From: Neofusicoccum parvum
Taxonomy: Eukaryota > Ascomycota > Dothideomycetes > Botryosphaeriales > Botryosphaeriaceae
Direction of reading: 5' to 3'
DNA: 64,000 bases
Assembly: GCA_020912385.1 (NCBI GenBank)
Contig: CP087206.1
Span: 1,612,001-1,676,000 of the forward strand
A program made the position numbers and the translations under genes. This document shows positions 1 to 12,085 of this stretch, one piece after another; the first letter of the stretch is position 1, and the number at the start of each line of letters is the position of its first letter. Below the pieces are notes generated by a model that saw only the letters and a list, made by a program, of their open reading frames with translations, did not search any database and was not told the DNA's origin.

Positions 1-736
1 CTCTGCTTCACTTTACGTCACGGACGTCCGTATCCGACCGCCCTCGGCACCGCGGATAGCGCCCACAGTGACCTGCAACAGGGTCGGAGGTCAAGAGCCC
101 GAGACCGAAGCGTCACCGGCGTGGAAATACTTTTGAGCGGAGCAATTTGTATATTCACGTGGGATTATGCCTATGAATAATCCACCCGCAGCCCCAGCCT
201 TTTTTTCAGCCATGAAGAGAAGAGAGGACTTGGCCCCCAAAGAGACAACAAAGCGCCACTATGCAAAGTGATCGAATCCGAAGGAATGGAAAGAAGAGGG
301 CTGCAACAGCCCACGAGTACCGCCGTTGTTCTCCCAAACCCCGTCCGCCCTTCGTGTTGCCGCCGTATTTTTTGAATGTTCGTACCGAGCCTCCCGTGAA
401 TTCTCACATGACCTTTTGGAATGTCCCAGCCAATCCGAAAGAAAGGCTGGTTGTCGAGTTCTATTTTCGTCATCGAAAAAGAGCATTCAGAAAGCAATCA
501 TGCAACCAACCCCATATGCCCGCATCGAACGCCGATTACTTTTGTTAGAAGAAATTCAGAACGCAGCCAGGGAATGCAAAGGGGAAAACTGTGCCAGCGA
601 GAAAGAAGCAAAAACTAGAAGAAAGCCTTCAAGCAAGCAAGCGCTATGAGTCGCTTGGGAATAATGGTGTACAGGTGCTAAAACGACCAAGTTGTCGAGA
701 ATTGTACGCGACTTAGCAGGCGCGAGAGGGAGAATA
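1..736. other. Intergenic, no gene seen
   Basis: This is the 3' flank of the LARP1-like gene that ends at 737. The open frames here are short, overlap on both strands and show no recognisable motif or splice pattern. The part nearest 737 is presumably 3' UTR of that gene. I see no tRNA or repeat. Confidence 0.6.
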
Positions 737-3700
737 TTACTGCTCAAGGGAGGCTTGGAGTTCGCTATCAACGAAAGAACTAATCGTCAAGCGGTTTCCC
801 TCATTTAGAGAGCCATCTCGCCATGCCGTCTTCAGTTGCGTGAATGCCGGACGGTCATGGTCGGGGCCCTCAGTCATGACGAGATCGACGTAATGTCGAG
901 CAACTCGCTGCCGGATGTCGCTCTGACTTGACAGCGCCTCGCCGTAATACTTGAGCAGGCACTTCATGCCCATATCGGAAGAACGCTGAGCAAAATCCTC
1001 AAACGCAAGTCGCCGGAATTCGTCGTACATGCCGGTGTTGAAGTTTCGAATTAGAAAATGTGACCAGAATTGATAAAGGACGACCAGGTCGTAAGGGCAG
1101 TTGCCGACCGGCACAGCGTCGCGTTGTTTTAGCGCCGACTTGTACAGCTCGGTGTAGAGAACGACGTTGGCATCGGCAGGAAGAGATTCAGACTGGACCG
1201 GGCTTTCCTGATCCTTGACCCAGAAAAGCCGCATAGCAGAATTACTAGATTGTGAAGAGGGACTTTTTGATCTCGTGAGGACGTCTGATCGGCGACCCTC
1301 ATTCCTGATCGTGCCGTTAGCACGAAACAGCTCCCTTGGCGCTTGCACGGTAGAGCTTACGCTTCTACAGGGCCGTGACCATTGGTCTGCGGTCCAGTCT
1401 GCTTGGCGTCGACTTTGTGCAGCTCGTCCGCAATGGATCTGCTGTCGATCGAGCCATCGGAGAAGGTACGGGATGCCTCGGAGTGGAAAGCCGGCTTTTC
1501 GGCTGCTTGCTCGCGCTTCCGAACAATGACGGTCAAGCCCTTGCTCTGCGCATCCGAGAAGGAGTCTGCCTCAGGGTTGATACCATTCGGAGACGGATTG
1601 GGAGCGAATGCGGGAACAGCACCGACATTCATGGACGAGAACTGAGACGCACCACCCTCGGGATAGTGACCGCCGTTGGGCAGGTCAGAGCCAGCTGGGC
1701 CTCCATTGACGGGAGAGACGCCCTGTGCAATGCCATTGAGGGGCTGGAATGCACCGCCATGGCTGGGGCTGGTGGGCATGTCCACCGGGGATCCAGGGTA
1801 CTGCATTATGTACCGAGGGTCAAACGGCGACGGCGGTGCCACGGACGGTTGGTGAAGTTCATCGGGACCATCGTTCTGTGCAGACGGATCTCTCTCACTC
1901 GTCGTCAAGACCCACTGCTCCCAACCCTCGCGGCGACGCAGCCTATCCTTGCCATCGGAGCCGGACTTGTAGTCGATGATACTCGACTGAGTGCAGACGT
2001 ATTTGAGGAAAGAGATGTCGGTTGTCAGGGCCTTGACACGGTTGAAGCCAGCAATGAAGTCGAGGAACACGAAGCCTTGCGAGTCCATGTGCTTGCGCAT
2101 GAACATGTCCTTGCAGAGGTTGTCGACAGAGAAGTAGTACTCCCTGGGATCAAGTCAGAATTGGGTATTGTTGAGGTGGGGGGTGACAGTGCTTACAGCT
2201 GCATCGACACGGTCCGAAGGAGGTGCCACGGGTCAGCAACATAAGGCGGATATGGCACCGCGCTCATGGGCTGCATCGAGTAATCATATACACCATTCAT
2301 GTAGGTCTGCAGCGGCGGCAGCGCCTGGCCGTTCGCATAACCAGGGTGAGGGCGACCATACATCGAGTCGGTCTGAAGTGACTGGGAGCGGTTGCCGCGA
2401 TAACCGCGTTGCTGTTGCTGTGTACCCTGGCCGAAGAAAGGCGCATGCTGCTCGAAGGAGGGTGGCGATCTTGGAAGAGAGAATGAGGCGTGGCCGTTGG
2501 CAAAGCTGCCGTGATGGCCATTCTGGTAGCCGTGGTTGCCATTGCGTCCACGCATACTTCCACGTCCACGGTTTTCACCACGCTCACGGCCAGATCCTGA
2601 GCCGTACTGGCCATTACGACGCTCAGATCCGCTGGAGCGTGCCGGAAGGGGCTGGCCATCGCCTTGGGAGAATGACCTCCGGCGGCCTTGTTCTGAAAAA
2701 TAGGACTCAGTGTATTGTTCTCCAGCCTGAAAAAAAGGGAAAAAAAGATTGGAAAATTGTTGCATGACTAACCTTCTGGCTGCTGAAAAGCTGTTGAGCC
2801 TCGCCGACCGCTGCCGGTGGCGTCTGACGGCGACACTGAATCATCATCCTTGCGCCTATCAGATCCTGCGTGGTCAAATTTGCGATTCGCTTTCTGGCGA
2901 GGGCCAGCATTGTTGCGTTGAGCAGGGCCGGTGGTAGCATCGCCATTTGCGGGCCGTGCTGCCTGCGCACTTGCCTCGGTTCTCTGGTTCTCACCCACCG
3001 GGCCAGCAGCTGAGCCAGTGCTAGACGCTCTCTTGGCCTTAGCGGACGATGCGTCTTGAGCGCCGTCAGCCCTGCTACGCCGAGGCTGGTCACCAGCAGT
3101 CGAAGCAGAGTCTTTCTCGGCACTGGAAACGCCATTTGTAGTTCCAGGGTTGGGACGGCCTCCAACCTGAGCGCCACCACGCCCACCACCGCGGCCTCCC
3201 CTCCTCGCGCCTGTGTTGGGCATGGGGGTGTTGAAAACGACTGTCGGCGTGTAAGGGAGCGAGACCCATTCATTCTTGCCCTTGGGCGCAGCGACTGGAC
3301 GGTCCTTGTCCGACTTCTCGGTCTTCTCTTGAGCCTTCCTTCGGTCCTCGCCTTGGACAACGTCAGGCGTCGGCCATGACTCCTGGTCTTTCACAGGAGG
3401 CGGATGCTGCAGGCTGGCATTCTGAGGCCCTCTCCGTGCCCTCGGAGCATCGCCCTGCGCCCGGCGGCCAGACTGATCCTCGTCCCTGCTCCTGCCGCCG
3501 ACAGCCTTGCCACCATCGTTATCGTCAGCGCCATCCTTGCCCTTCTTTGCCGCACTGGTCTTCGTCGAATCGCTGGCCTTGGTAGCAGGCGCCTGCGTAG
3601 ACGGCTTAGCCGCGGACGTGACCGGCTTAACAGCAGGAGCGGTGGGGTTGGCCTTAGCCTTGGCGGCGTTAGCCTCTGCCCTCTGTTTCCAGATGTTGAC

Positions 3701-4192
3701 ATGAGGGATTGGTGCTTCTTGGAGGGGCTTGGGCGGGATCTTCTCCTTCTTCTCCTTCTTTTCCTTGCCCTGCTTCTTCTCTGAGGCGGCTTCTGCCTGG
3801 TCGTTGGACCGCTCAGCGTTGGAGGCTTGCGACTTGTTGTCCCACGTGGACTCGGACGAGGCATTGGGGATCGAAGAGGCGTCATCCTCCTTCGTAGTAG
3901 TCGACGATGCAGCGACGCTGGGTGATGAGATGCCAGACTCGCCTGGCTGATGCGCACTCACAGCGTGCTTCTGAACGCCGTTCGCAACGGCTTCATCCAT
4001 CTTGGCCGCAGCCTCTGCGCCATTCTCAAGCACGTGGCTGGGAGCCTCGCCGTCGTCCGCCCAATTTATGCCCGTGGGTTCCGCGGTGAGGGCGGGGGTG
4101 GTAGCACCGGACGGCGCCTTGGACTGTGTTGCCGGGGTGGCAGTCGTGGACATGCCCTTGGCCGCTTGCGCGTATGAAAACGAGGATGCCAT
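737..4192 (-). CDS. LARP1-like La-motif RNA-binding protein (Sro9/Slr1 type)
   Basis: Spliced gene, exons 4192-2773, 2692-2197, 2143-1361 and 1304-737, giving 1088 residues in frame. The N-terminal 600 residues are low-complexity, rich in Ala/Ser/Lys, and open with the MASSFSYAQAAKG start usual for fungal members. Next comes an RG/RGG-like patch (exon 2), then the La motif spanning exons 2-3 (about residues 630-715), readable as EYYFSVDNLCKDMFMRKH and ending in WEQWVL. The C-terminal region (about 975-1020) has the DM15-type block with FWSHFLIRNFNTGMYDEFR. By family knowledge these are cytoplasmic proteins that bind mRNA and ribosomes and influence translation, for example of TOP-like mRNAs. 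Intron 1 uses the TTTTTCAG acceptor at 2693; the nearer CAG at 2727 would break the frame. Identification is strong; the length of the disordered N-terminus is as read. Confidence 0.88.
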
Positions 4193-5618
4193 GCTGAACG
4201 CCGGTGATCTCGCACGGGCGCGAAGGGGTATTTTCAGTCAGTAGCGGAAGAAAGAAATCCTAGAAGCACCTGGGCGCTTCCTGCCAGTCCGCGGCTGTGA
4301 GAGCGTCCGGAGAGGTTGCTGCGCTTGACCTCCCCGCACCGGGCACACGTGTGCAATGGGACCAGGCAGGTGGCGTTTGCTGCGTGGAGCCTGCGCGGGA
4401 CGCGGGCTGCGCGGGGCAGATGCGATGCAGGCGGCGACGCTGGAATTCCCGCAGGTGCGCTGGAGCGCGGGCGAGACAAAGTCAGCGAAAATGGAGAGTG
4501 CGAGCGGCGTGGGCGGCGCTGGGCTCGAGACGACGGGCGGGGCTGGGTGCGGAGCAGGCTCGCGGGGTCTTGGATGGAGGTCGCCACGAACCTGGGGCTG
4601 GGGCAAAATTGTCGTGTGGTGGTGAATTGGCAGCGTGCTGGCTGGCGGAGCGGGCGACGATGACGGTGCTCCAGGCACGACCGATGAGATCAGCCGCGGC
4701 GGGTCAGCAGCAGGACGAGCAGCAAAGGAAACGTCGGCGACGCCTTGGACGGCCGGTGAGCGCGGACTCTGGCAGCCTGCAGGCGGGTGGGAGAGAGTGA
4801 GGTTGAAAGGTACGGGCAGCAGCGTAATTTGCACAGTGAACGAAAGTTTTAGGCCTCAGCCGAGAAAGGCCCATGGAGCCATTCCTGCTGGACCAACGCC
4901 CGCCGCCCTGCCGCACCACAGCGCATCCGCTCCGCCCACCGCGCGGCGCCCATGTGCTGGTCCACGATGGCGGCCCTGCTGCCTGCTGGCCGCGCTGCTG
5001 GCCGCTGCTCCCTCCACGCTGCCTCCGCTGGCGCGCGCCGGCCCGCGCGCGATTGCAGGCGCGACGCTCTCGCACAACGCTCGTCAGCACGCTCTTCCGG
5101 CTTTCCGGCGCCCCCATGCCGGGCGTGGCCGAACGATTCACGGCTCCCGCTCAGCTAATTTGTCGCGGGAACCGAGGCCGCGGGGCCGTTTATTTTCTGC
5201 GGCCGCACGTGAACACTGGCGGCGCGGACGCGTCTGATGCCAGGCGCTGCGCAGCGAGGCAGCTCCATCCGGGAGTCGGCCGACGGTCGTGCCCGCGCGC
5301 TGCCTGGCTGCTCACGCCGCCGCCGACGCGCTGAAACCATGACTCCTCCATTCGTGAAGCTTATTACCCCTCCCGCTCTATTTATTGCCCCGGCCCGCGC
5401 GCGGTGCGCAGCCCACCGCCGTGGCAGCGCGTGCAGGATCGCGGCCGGCCGGGCTGGGAACATGACCTCATTGCTGGCCGCCAAGCCAAGAATGCGATGC
5501 GCTGCAGCGGTTGACGCCGGCAGACGCGTGCCTCCGCCCACGACAAAAATATTTACCCGACCGGGCCAATGCCTTCGAGAGCAAATGCCTCCATTCTCCG
5601 CAACCCCATTCTTCGTCA
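4193..5618. other. GC-rich intergenic region with the LARP1-like promoter
   Basis: About 1.4 kb between the LARP1-like start and the tail-on esterase gene. It is GC-rich and CpG-rich, so many spurious open frames cross it on both strands; none has a family motif or a credible splice pattern. The part next to 4192 should hold the promoter and 5' UTR of the LARP1-like gene. Confidence 0.5.
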
Positions 5619-7363
5619 TTAGTTGAGGATGCTAACGCGCCCAGCGGCTAGCGCGGCGAATACGGCTCCAATCTTGCTGGGCTCCACGCGCTCCAGCGTC
5701 TCCATCTGCAGCGTCCTCCTTCGAGCAGCAAGCCCGCCCGCGTCCAGCGCTCTGCAGTCGCCGTGCGGCCCAAAGGCGAAGGTCGTGTCCGCCGCCCAGG
5801 GGGCTTCCCCATTGACGAACGCGATCCACCTCCGCCTCATCTCCTCTCCGACGGCCGCTGCCGGCGGATTAAACGACAGATCCAGCCCACCAAACAGCAG
5901 CAGGAGATCGACGGCGTGGTGTGCTCTGCTGCTTGCCTGCCATGGATTGGCCTGGTCGACTGCGTAGCCGTACACAGCCCGCCCGTCCGCCCGCCACGCC
6001 TGGCTGAGCTTCCTGATCGGCCACGAAAACCGGACGTCGTTGATGAAGTCGAGCGCCCCTGTCTTACTCGGCGTCGCCCGCGTTCCAGATATGCTGTACG
6101 CCCGCCGCAGCTCTCCGCTGTGCTCGCCTGCCAAGTTGAACGCATCGACAATCGTCTGCGCCGTCAATGCCTCGATGCCGTTTCTCCATAGGATTGACTA
6201 AGACGCGTTAATGTGGCTCCCGCTGTGCACCGAACTTCTGTCTTGTCCTCACCTCATACTCAACGTCCCCGATAAGCAGGCTCTCGACCTGGCCAGTCTT
6301 CGTCCAATCACTTAAGTCCGGTTCATCAGGATCCTGTTGGATCCACATGCTCACGAGGTTCACCTCTGCGAGCGCCTTGATGATCTCCGCTGCAGACGCG
6401 GTCCTAAGCGATGACCCGACACTGGCCAGCTTTGCCTCCAATGGGGCAACGATCGTCCCTTCTTGCGAGAGCGGCCGTGGTGGTGACATTTCGAGCGTTC
6501 CGGACATCAGAATGGCCCTCTTGGCTGGCGCATTCTGTACCACATGCGCGTGCGCATAAACAGCCCCAGCGCTTTCGCCGGCAATCGTGACATTCTCCTG
6601 CTCCACCATCAGCAACAGTGCAAGTGAAATATGGAAAGCAGCGCCTGACCGGGTCTCCGCCAAACGCAGCAACATGTTTTCGAACCCATTCGATGGCGAG
6701 TCTCTGGTCTTTCAAGGCGAGGTTCTTCGGCCCCTTTCCATCTCCAAAAGCGAAAATGTTCAAGCGGTACTGCATGGCAACGACGACGATAGGCTTTGAT
6801 TGCTTGATGGAGTCCTCGACCATCTTTGAGGTGTCTTTCCGCCGAATCAGCCACAAGACATGTATCTTCCACATTATTCCACTTACCGCAAATTCCAGAG
6901 GATGCGGGGGCGAATGTCATGACTTGAGAACCACCTGCAAAACCTCAGCCTCGAATTCAACAGAGATACCACACCGCCTCATCAACCCCGGCGCAAGACA
7001 CCCACGATCCCCCAACTCACCATGAATCCAAACCATAACCGGCAGCAACCCATTCCTCTTGTCCGCAATCGCCGGAATCGTGACATCCAGGTTCAAGCAC
7101 TCGAACTCGTCTTCCTCGTCCCGCGGCACCTCCACCTCCTCCGGCAGCCTCAGCAAATGCCCCACATCGAAGTACTGCTGCGGACACTTGGGACCGTACT
7201 GCTTGGCATCCACCTCCTTACCATCCCAACCATCCACCGCCTCTGGCGCCGCGAACCGCTCAGGCACGCGGCCATACTTGATGCCGCGGAACTGGGCGAC
7301 TGAGCCGCGGACGATGCCGTGGAAGGTCGCATTGAGGGAGTCGTGCTTGACGGTTGCCATCAT
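5619..7363 (-). CDS. Type-B carboxylesterase / lipase (alpha/beta hydrolase)
   Basis: Five exons: 7363-7021, 6934-6887, 6834-6650, 6597-6253 and 6197-5619, giving 499 residues in frame. The start is the ATG pair before ATVKHD; an upstream in-frame ATG at 7699 would add a non-conserved leader. The order of motifs is that of cholinesterase/carboxylesterase-like proteins: FRGIKYGRVPERF near the N-terminus, VMVWIHGGSQ oxyanion region across intron 1, MQYRLN, then nucleophile motif VTIAGESAGAV across intron 3. The catalytic serine is therefore present. The C-terminal exon carries the SILWRNGIEAL and RFSWPI segments. No signal peptide is visible, so an intracellular esterase is likely. Intron 3 uses a weaker GTCAGG donor but joins the nucleophile elbow correctly. 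The substrate cannot be told from sequence. Confidence 0.88.
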
Positions 7364-8840
7364 TTGGTCACGTATTTTTGAAAATAAAATAATGATGGGA
7401 GAAGCGAGATAAAGGGTTGGGCACAGGGGAGGTTTTAAATGGGGCCTCAGGCTTGCTCGGCAGTTGTCGTTGGTGCTTAGCATCTGCCCACTCTTCACCG
7501 TCAGGCTCTCGCTTAATGGTACGAAGCTACGTGCAAGCCGTGGTTCGACAGTGAAAAGAAAAACCGAACGGAGGGGTTGGGGTCGCGTGTGGGTGGGCGT
7601 GTTGGTGGGGTAGCGTTTTTGTGGGGTAATAAAGGGAGGACCAGGGAATGCAAGCGACCCATGCCTCGTCGTCTTCCGACAGTGGTTGGGGTATGTCATT
7701 GCTCATGCTGAGGATACCAGGTTGACGGGATAGGATTTTAGAGTACTCTACACTACACTACTACTAGGCGAGCATGCTTGGCTTTGCTGTCGGCCGTACG
7801 TCACCCCTCCTCACACAGCCCGTCCTGTTCCCTCTACGTGTTCAGTTCGTGAACTATTTCAGAAACGTACTCTTCACATATGAGCAGTCGAAAACTTTTC
7901 TGTCCGGACTCAAATGTGCAGTGAAAAGAAATGTACGCTTCATATGCATCGAGCTATGCGGCCTATCAGCCACATGGAAAGAGCTTGGGAAACATAGGGT
8001 CGCAGGTAAAAATACATTCTCGAACATCTTGATGCACACGAAGGCCGCCATCAGAGCATCCCGGTGTTCGGCGCTGATGGATAATCCACTTGAAGCCACG
8101 GACAATGCTCGGCGGCTTCGTCAAATTGTAAGTCTTAGTCTCCAGGACTGCCGGGCAACGCCTACGACGTCACCGGCCGGATCGGTCTGGAGCGGCGCCT
8201 GAACTTCCTCCACAGAATTGTTGTGCATCGCGGTAATGTCTCCGATGCGAAATGCAAAAAATGCACAACGCCAAAGCCTTGCCTCCCCACTCAACATCGT
8301 CCCATGGTCTTTTAAAGAGCACATTTTCGCCTCCTAAGCCACTACCAGAGGAATATAAAGTAGTCTGGGCTGGTTGACTCATCAAGACTTCGCAGCCTGC
8401 CTGGCTGTAGCCTGGACTACTCTGTGGAATTGACTTGCTAATTTGCCGGGCTTTTTTGCGTAATGCCTTTTGTTTTGTATCGTGAAAATGCATGCTATCC
8501 TTGCCCGAACGCCTGTTGATTAAAGCAGATGGCTAAATACTCCTTTTGCATGTCTTTGGAGACAGTGAAGAGGGTAAAGGAAAGAAAAAGGAAAAGGAAA
8601 AGAGTAAGCCTGCCCGTCCGGAAGAGCCGGAAAATCAAAGCAAGCACTTCCTGTGGGTGAGATTACGAGGCTAAAGAAACCCTGTGCAATCGAATTGAGA
8701 CCGCTGCCATCCACCAGTAGCCCGAAATCACCATCCCCATCCACCTCGGCCATGTTTGAATCAATCCTGAATCTATGGTAACGCCATGCCAACAATACAC
8801 CAATCTGTTTCTGAGAAGATCCGCCGCTGTCTGTTCGTCC
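7364..8840. other. Intergenic, no gene seen
   Basis: Lies between the starts of the esterase (transcribed leftward) and the end of the methyltransferase gene. It holds the esterase promoter. Open frames such as 7774-8202 (plus) and 8170-8493 (minus) have no recognisable domain, no signal peptide and no splice logic, and I do not call them. Confidence 0.5.
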
Positions 8841-10343
8841 CTAAAGCCAGAGGTACTTCCTGCATTTCGAAGCGCCGCAAAGGCACTTGATTGGCTTCAT
8901 GCCGCTCTCGTTCCTTTCATTCGGATGAACTTCTTCCTCTTCCTCTTCGTCTTTGTCAAGGTAATCGAAGGTAAGCTCCTCGTTGGGCTCAATGTCACGG
9001 ATGGCGAAGAACGCGATCTCATAGACTTTCGGGTCATGGCGATTGTACGAGACCACGTATTGGCGGCAGTTGGGCTCGCAGGAGTGGTTTATGAACCGCG
9101 TGGGGCCGCCTTTAAATTCGCCATCGATGACGTACAGCTCCTCCTGCGGGATGTCCTCGGCTTCAGCGAACTTGTCCAACGAGTAAAGGTACGAGTCCTT
9201 CGTGCCATGGCGAGCGCCCTTTTCACGGCGGGTTGCTTCTGTATCTGTAATGATCTCGCCGCGGTAGGTGTCGATGAACTGGCCTTGCCTGAGCGCCTCC
9301 TTACAGCGGAGACCCCAACCACGTCCGTTCGGCGTCTTGAAGATCTCAAGCCTGACTTGCCTGCCTTTTTGAACAACGCGAGTCTTGCAGTTCGGACCAC
9401 AACGGCAATTTTCGTTGCACTCATAGATGGGATAGCGCCGCTCCAGGTAGAAGCTGACGAGGCAGCCGGCTTTTGAGCCGCTCGAGAAGTAAGGGAACTT
9501 TTTGGGTAAGCCGGCGGTGTCGCCATACCCACCACCAGCCGCCTTGATGGCTTCCCATCTGTCTCGCTCCTCCGGTAGCATGCGGACGGTGTCGTTGACG
9601 GCGGCGTACTCCAGGCAGTCGCAAACTTTACTGTATTCACAACCAATACCTTGGCCCATGTCTGCCCGGCATTTCGAGCATCCTGTCCGGGTTTGCGGAT
9701 CCGCCGCGAAGACACCTTCACCCAGAATGTTCTGGCGAATGAACTCGAAGTTGAGCGGCGGAGAAGTGTTGTCAACCGTGTTAACCAATGATATCCTGGG
9801 CCCTGGTAAGCTGTCGAGCCGTCGCCTCACCTCCATGCGTATTGCAGCCGCGGCCGCTGCCGTGCTGGCCGTCTGGGAAGCGGTGATCATGGCGGGAGTC
9901 GGGATGTGGCGAACATCAACACGAGGAATGTTTGGTTGTGAGAATGACGGGGCTGGGACTGCGACGGTGAGGCCATTCCGCGTCGTCAGAATTCCGTTGT
10001 AGACCTGGATGTTGTCTGCTTCTTGATCACGTGATGCAGACGTTGAGGTGGAAGATGTAGCTTGGGAGATGGCTGGGGAGTTCAGGCGCGAATTGGAAGA
10101 AGCAGAGGAGTCGTCGTGGAGACGCTCTGCTGGCGATGCGCGGGGTTCGTGGTCGCTGCCGCCGCCGGGGTTGCGCTTGCGTTTCTTGCGCGGAGGCCTG
10201 TCACGTGAGTGAGACGCCAACGGGAAACAAAGAGAGGGTAGAAACAGCGCAGCAGCAGCATACCGGAGCAGGCTCTCTAGGTATGTCTGGAGGTGGAGGA
10301 GGCAAGTCTGCAGCTCTGAGAGGTGGTGCCAGCTGAAGGGCAC
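8841..10343 (-). CDS. Histone H3 lysine-9 methyltransferase (DIM-5/Clr4/SUV39 family)
   Basis: One open frame of 500 residues. After a low-complexity N-terminus with a basic patch PPRKKRKRN comes the cysteine-rich pre-SET zinc cluster (C222, C225, C235, C241, C243 and the later YECNENCRCGPNC). The SET core follows with GWGLRC, RFINHSCEPNC (416-426) and ELTFDY. The post-SET CLCGASKCRKYLW (487-499) supplies the last zinc cysteines. All three elements needed for activity are present. In the family this enzyme trimethylates H3K9 in the nucleus, directing HP1 and DNA methylation; in Neurospora it is essential for methylation of RIP-mutated DNA. No chromodomain is visible. The true N-terminus is uncertain: a 5' exon from 10482 or an intron around 10200-10270 is possible. 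Confidence 0.9.
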   Translation of the reverse strand: MPFSWHHLSELQTCLLHLQTYLESLLRYAAAALFLPSLCFPLASHSRDRPPRKKRKRNPGGGSDHEPRASPAERLHDDSSASSNSRLNSPAISQATSSTSTSASRDQEADNIQVYNGILTTRNGLTVAVPAPSFSQPNIPRVDVRHIPTPAMITASQTASTAAAAAAIRMEVRRRLDSLPGPRISLVNTVDNTSPPLNFEFIRQNILGEGVFAADPQTRTGCSKCRADMGQGIGCEYSKVCDCLEYAAVNDTVRMLPEERDRWEAIKAAGGGYGDTAGLPKKFPYFSSGSKAGCLVSFYLERRYPIYECNENCRCGPNCKTRVVQKGRQVRLEIFKTPNGRGWGLRCKEALRQGQFIDTYRGEIITDTEATRREKGARHGTKDSYLYSLDKFAEAEDIPQEELYVIDGEFKGGPTRFINHSCEPNCRQYVVSYNRHDPKVYEIAFFAIRDIEPNEELTFDYLDKDEEEEEEVHPNERNESGMKPIKCLCGASKCRKYLWL

Positions 10344-10599
10344 GTCGCTTGCACCCGCTGTTGCGTCCGCCGTCCATCTTAGGAAATACTCCTCTTCCAG
10401 GCCCTAGCTTTGTCAATACCGCCGCTATGGCATCCCAGGTGAAGAGCTGTAACTTACATCTTGACTGACTTCCCGGTGACACACGATTTCAGCCACCTAG
10501 GGAAGCGCCGGGCCGTTAGCGACGCGTTAGACGCGTAGAGGGGGTACGCGTGTAATGGATTCGAACGAACCTCCTCTCCCGAGACCGGCCTTCCGATCA

Positions 10600-11140
10600 C
10601 GACGTGAGGCCGCATCTATAAACGTGGGTAGAGCCATTAGCATTGAATATCCAATAGGATCGTAGACGTATCGTGAGTAAACAGTACAAAGACTAAGAGA
10701 CCTAGACGTTCTCTTATATCACGCGTTATTTAGTAGAAATAGAGCTAGATCCAAGTAAAAAAATAATTAGACTTACTTTAAAAGCGTAATATTAGATTAA
10801 ACCGGAATTTAAAGCTTTTAAAGGAGAAGAAAAAGAAAGAAAGATCTAAATCTCTACGTAAGCGAGTTACGCTTATTAAGTAATATCTTAGTAAGCTAGT
10901 CTTAAAGTAGTCTAGTTTATTAAATTCTTACTTTTTAAATTCTGTCTTTTTAAAGAAGAAAAAAAACGAGAATTTTTTTAAAGCTATATCTAGTTCTAAT
11001 TAAAAATTCGTTTTCTAGTAGTTAAATTATCTTTTAAATCTTTTATTATTAAAGATAACGTAGAAAAGAAGAAATTATTTAAGAGAACTTATAAGATTCT
11101 ATCTATAGGAAGAATAAAGCTCTAGAATAATAAGACTAGA
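10600..11140. repeat. AT-rich, TpA-rich block resembling a RIP-degraded repeat relic
   Basis: Base composition changes abruptly from GC-balanced flanks to long A/T runs with very many TA dinucleotides and almost no CA or TG between about 10730 and 11120. This is the footprint expected of repeat-induced point mutation (C to T in CpA on both strands). No frame is open for any length. The parent repeat cannot be recognised. The neighbouring H3K9 methyltransferase gene belongs to the pathway that silences such DNA, though proximity is probably chance. Confidence 0.65.
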
Positions 11141-12085
11141 TGAGTGTAAAGGAAGATGGGAGCTTGGTAATCAACGTAAATATAGGACCGGCGAAACGTT
11201 AACAAGTGGTTGCTTATACGGCGAGACAATTGGTACAGTGCGTTGCATAAGCGAAGAACATCGCACTGGAGAAAGTGCATGCGAATTGGCGAAGACCCGA
11301 GAACCAAAACAAAGAAGCGGAACGGCTCGATGTTGTGGATTGGGACAAGTGGGGTGATTTTATTGCATTGTGTTGCAACACTGCGCTGAAGACCTAGATG
11401 TAGACTTATCCATGACGTGGCGTAACCCTTGCTTTCTTGTGTTGGGCAACAAGTCCGTTGCTGACCATCCTGGACCCCACAGCAAACGCGCCGCTCGGCA
11501 AACAGTTATCTTGCAGCAACCACCTTCTCCTGGAGCAACTGCAAGACGGCCATGGCAAAGAAGCGCCCAGCAGAAGCTGATCGCGGAGCACAGAATGCGC
11601 CAGAGCCGTGTCAGAAATAGCTGACCGAATATCAAAGCGATCAAGAGCAAGAGTGAACGCGAGCCATTGTGACGGAGCAGCGGTCCAGTCTCGCAGGATT
11701 CGAGGGCCCGTGCACGGTTCCGCAACTGGCTAAACGTCCTGTGGCGTCGGAGCTGGTCAGACGATGCGCGGTCCAAGGGCCCTGTCAGCTTTCCAGCCAA
11801 CAGTGCGCACCCTTTTACCCATCAACAGGCACCAGCTAAAAACCTCGTCCTGGGCGCTGACCGAGGCCCTTTCGGCTTTTCCTGGCGTGCCCGTGATCGT
11901 TCCCGGAGCCTTGAGCATATTACGGCACCGCTCTCGGTTGTCTGTCGCCGTTGCATTTGAGTTCGGTCGGCTGTCGTCATCTAGAAGAAAGAACAAGGTC
12001 AAGGGTTGTTCGAATCAGCACCAGACACACTCCCCGGCGGGAACAACCAGGACAGGGGAAACGCGACAGAAAGAACACTCAGAAG
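11141..12085. other. Intergenic region, promoter of the oxygenase gene
   Basis: From the end of the AT-rich block to the start of the mpaB-like gene. Short open frames on both strands have no recognisable domain. The last few hundred bases should contain the promoter and 5' UTR of the gene starting at 12086. Confidence 0.5.

Noticed and set aside
7774..8202. 142-codon plus-strand frame
   Set aside because: No hydrophobic leader, domain or splice sites; opposite frame equally open.
10553..10575. GGATTCGAACGAACC, resembling the reverse of a tRNA B box
   Set aside because: The T stem does not pair and no A box, anticodon arm or acceptor stem could be built on either strand.
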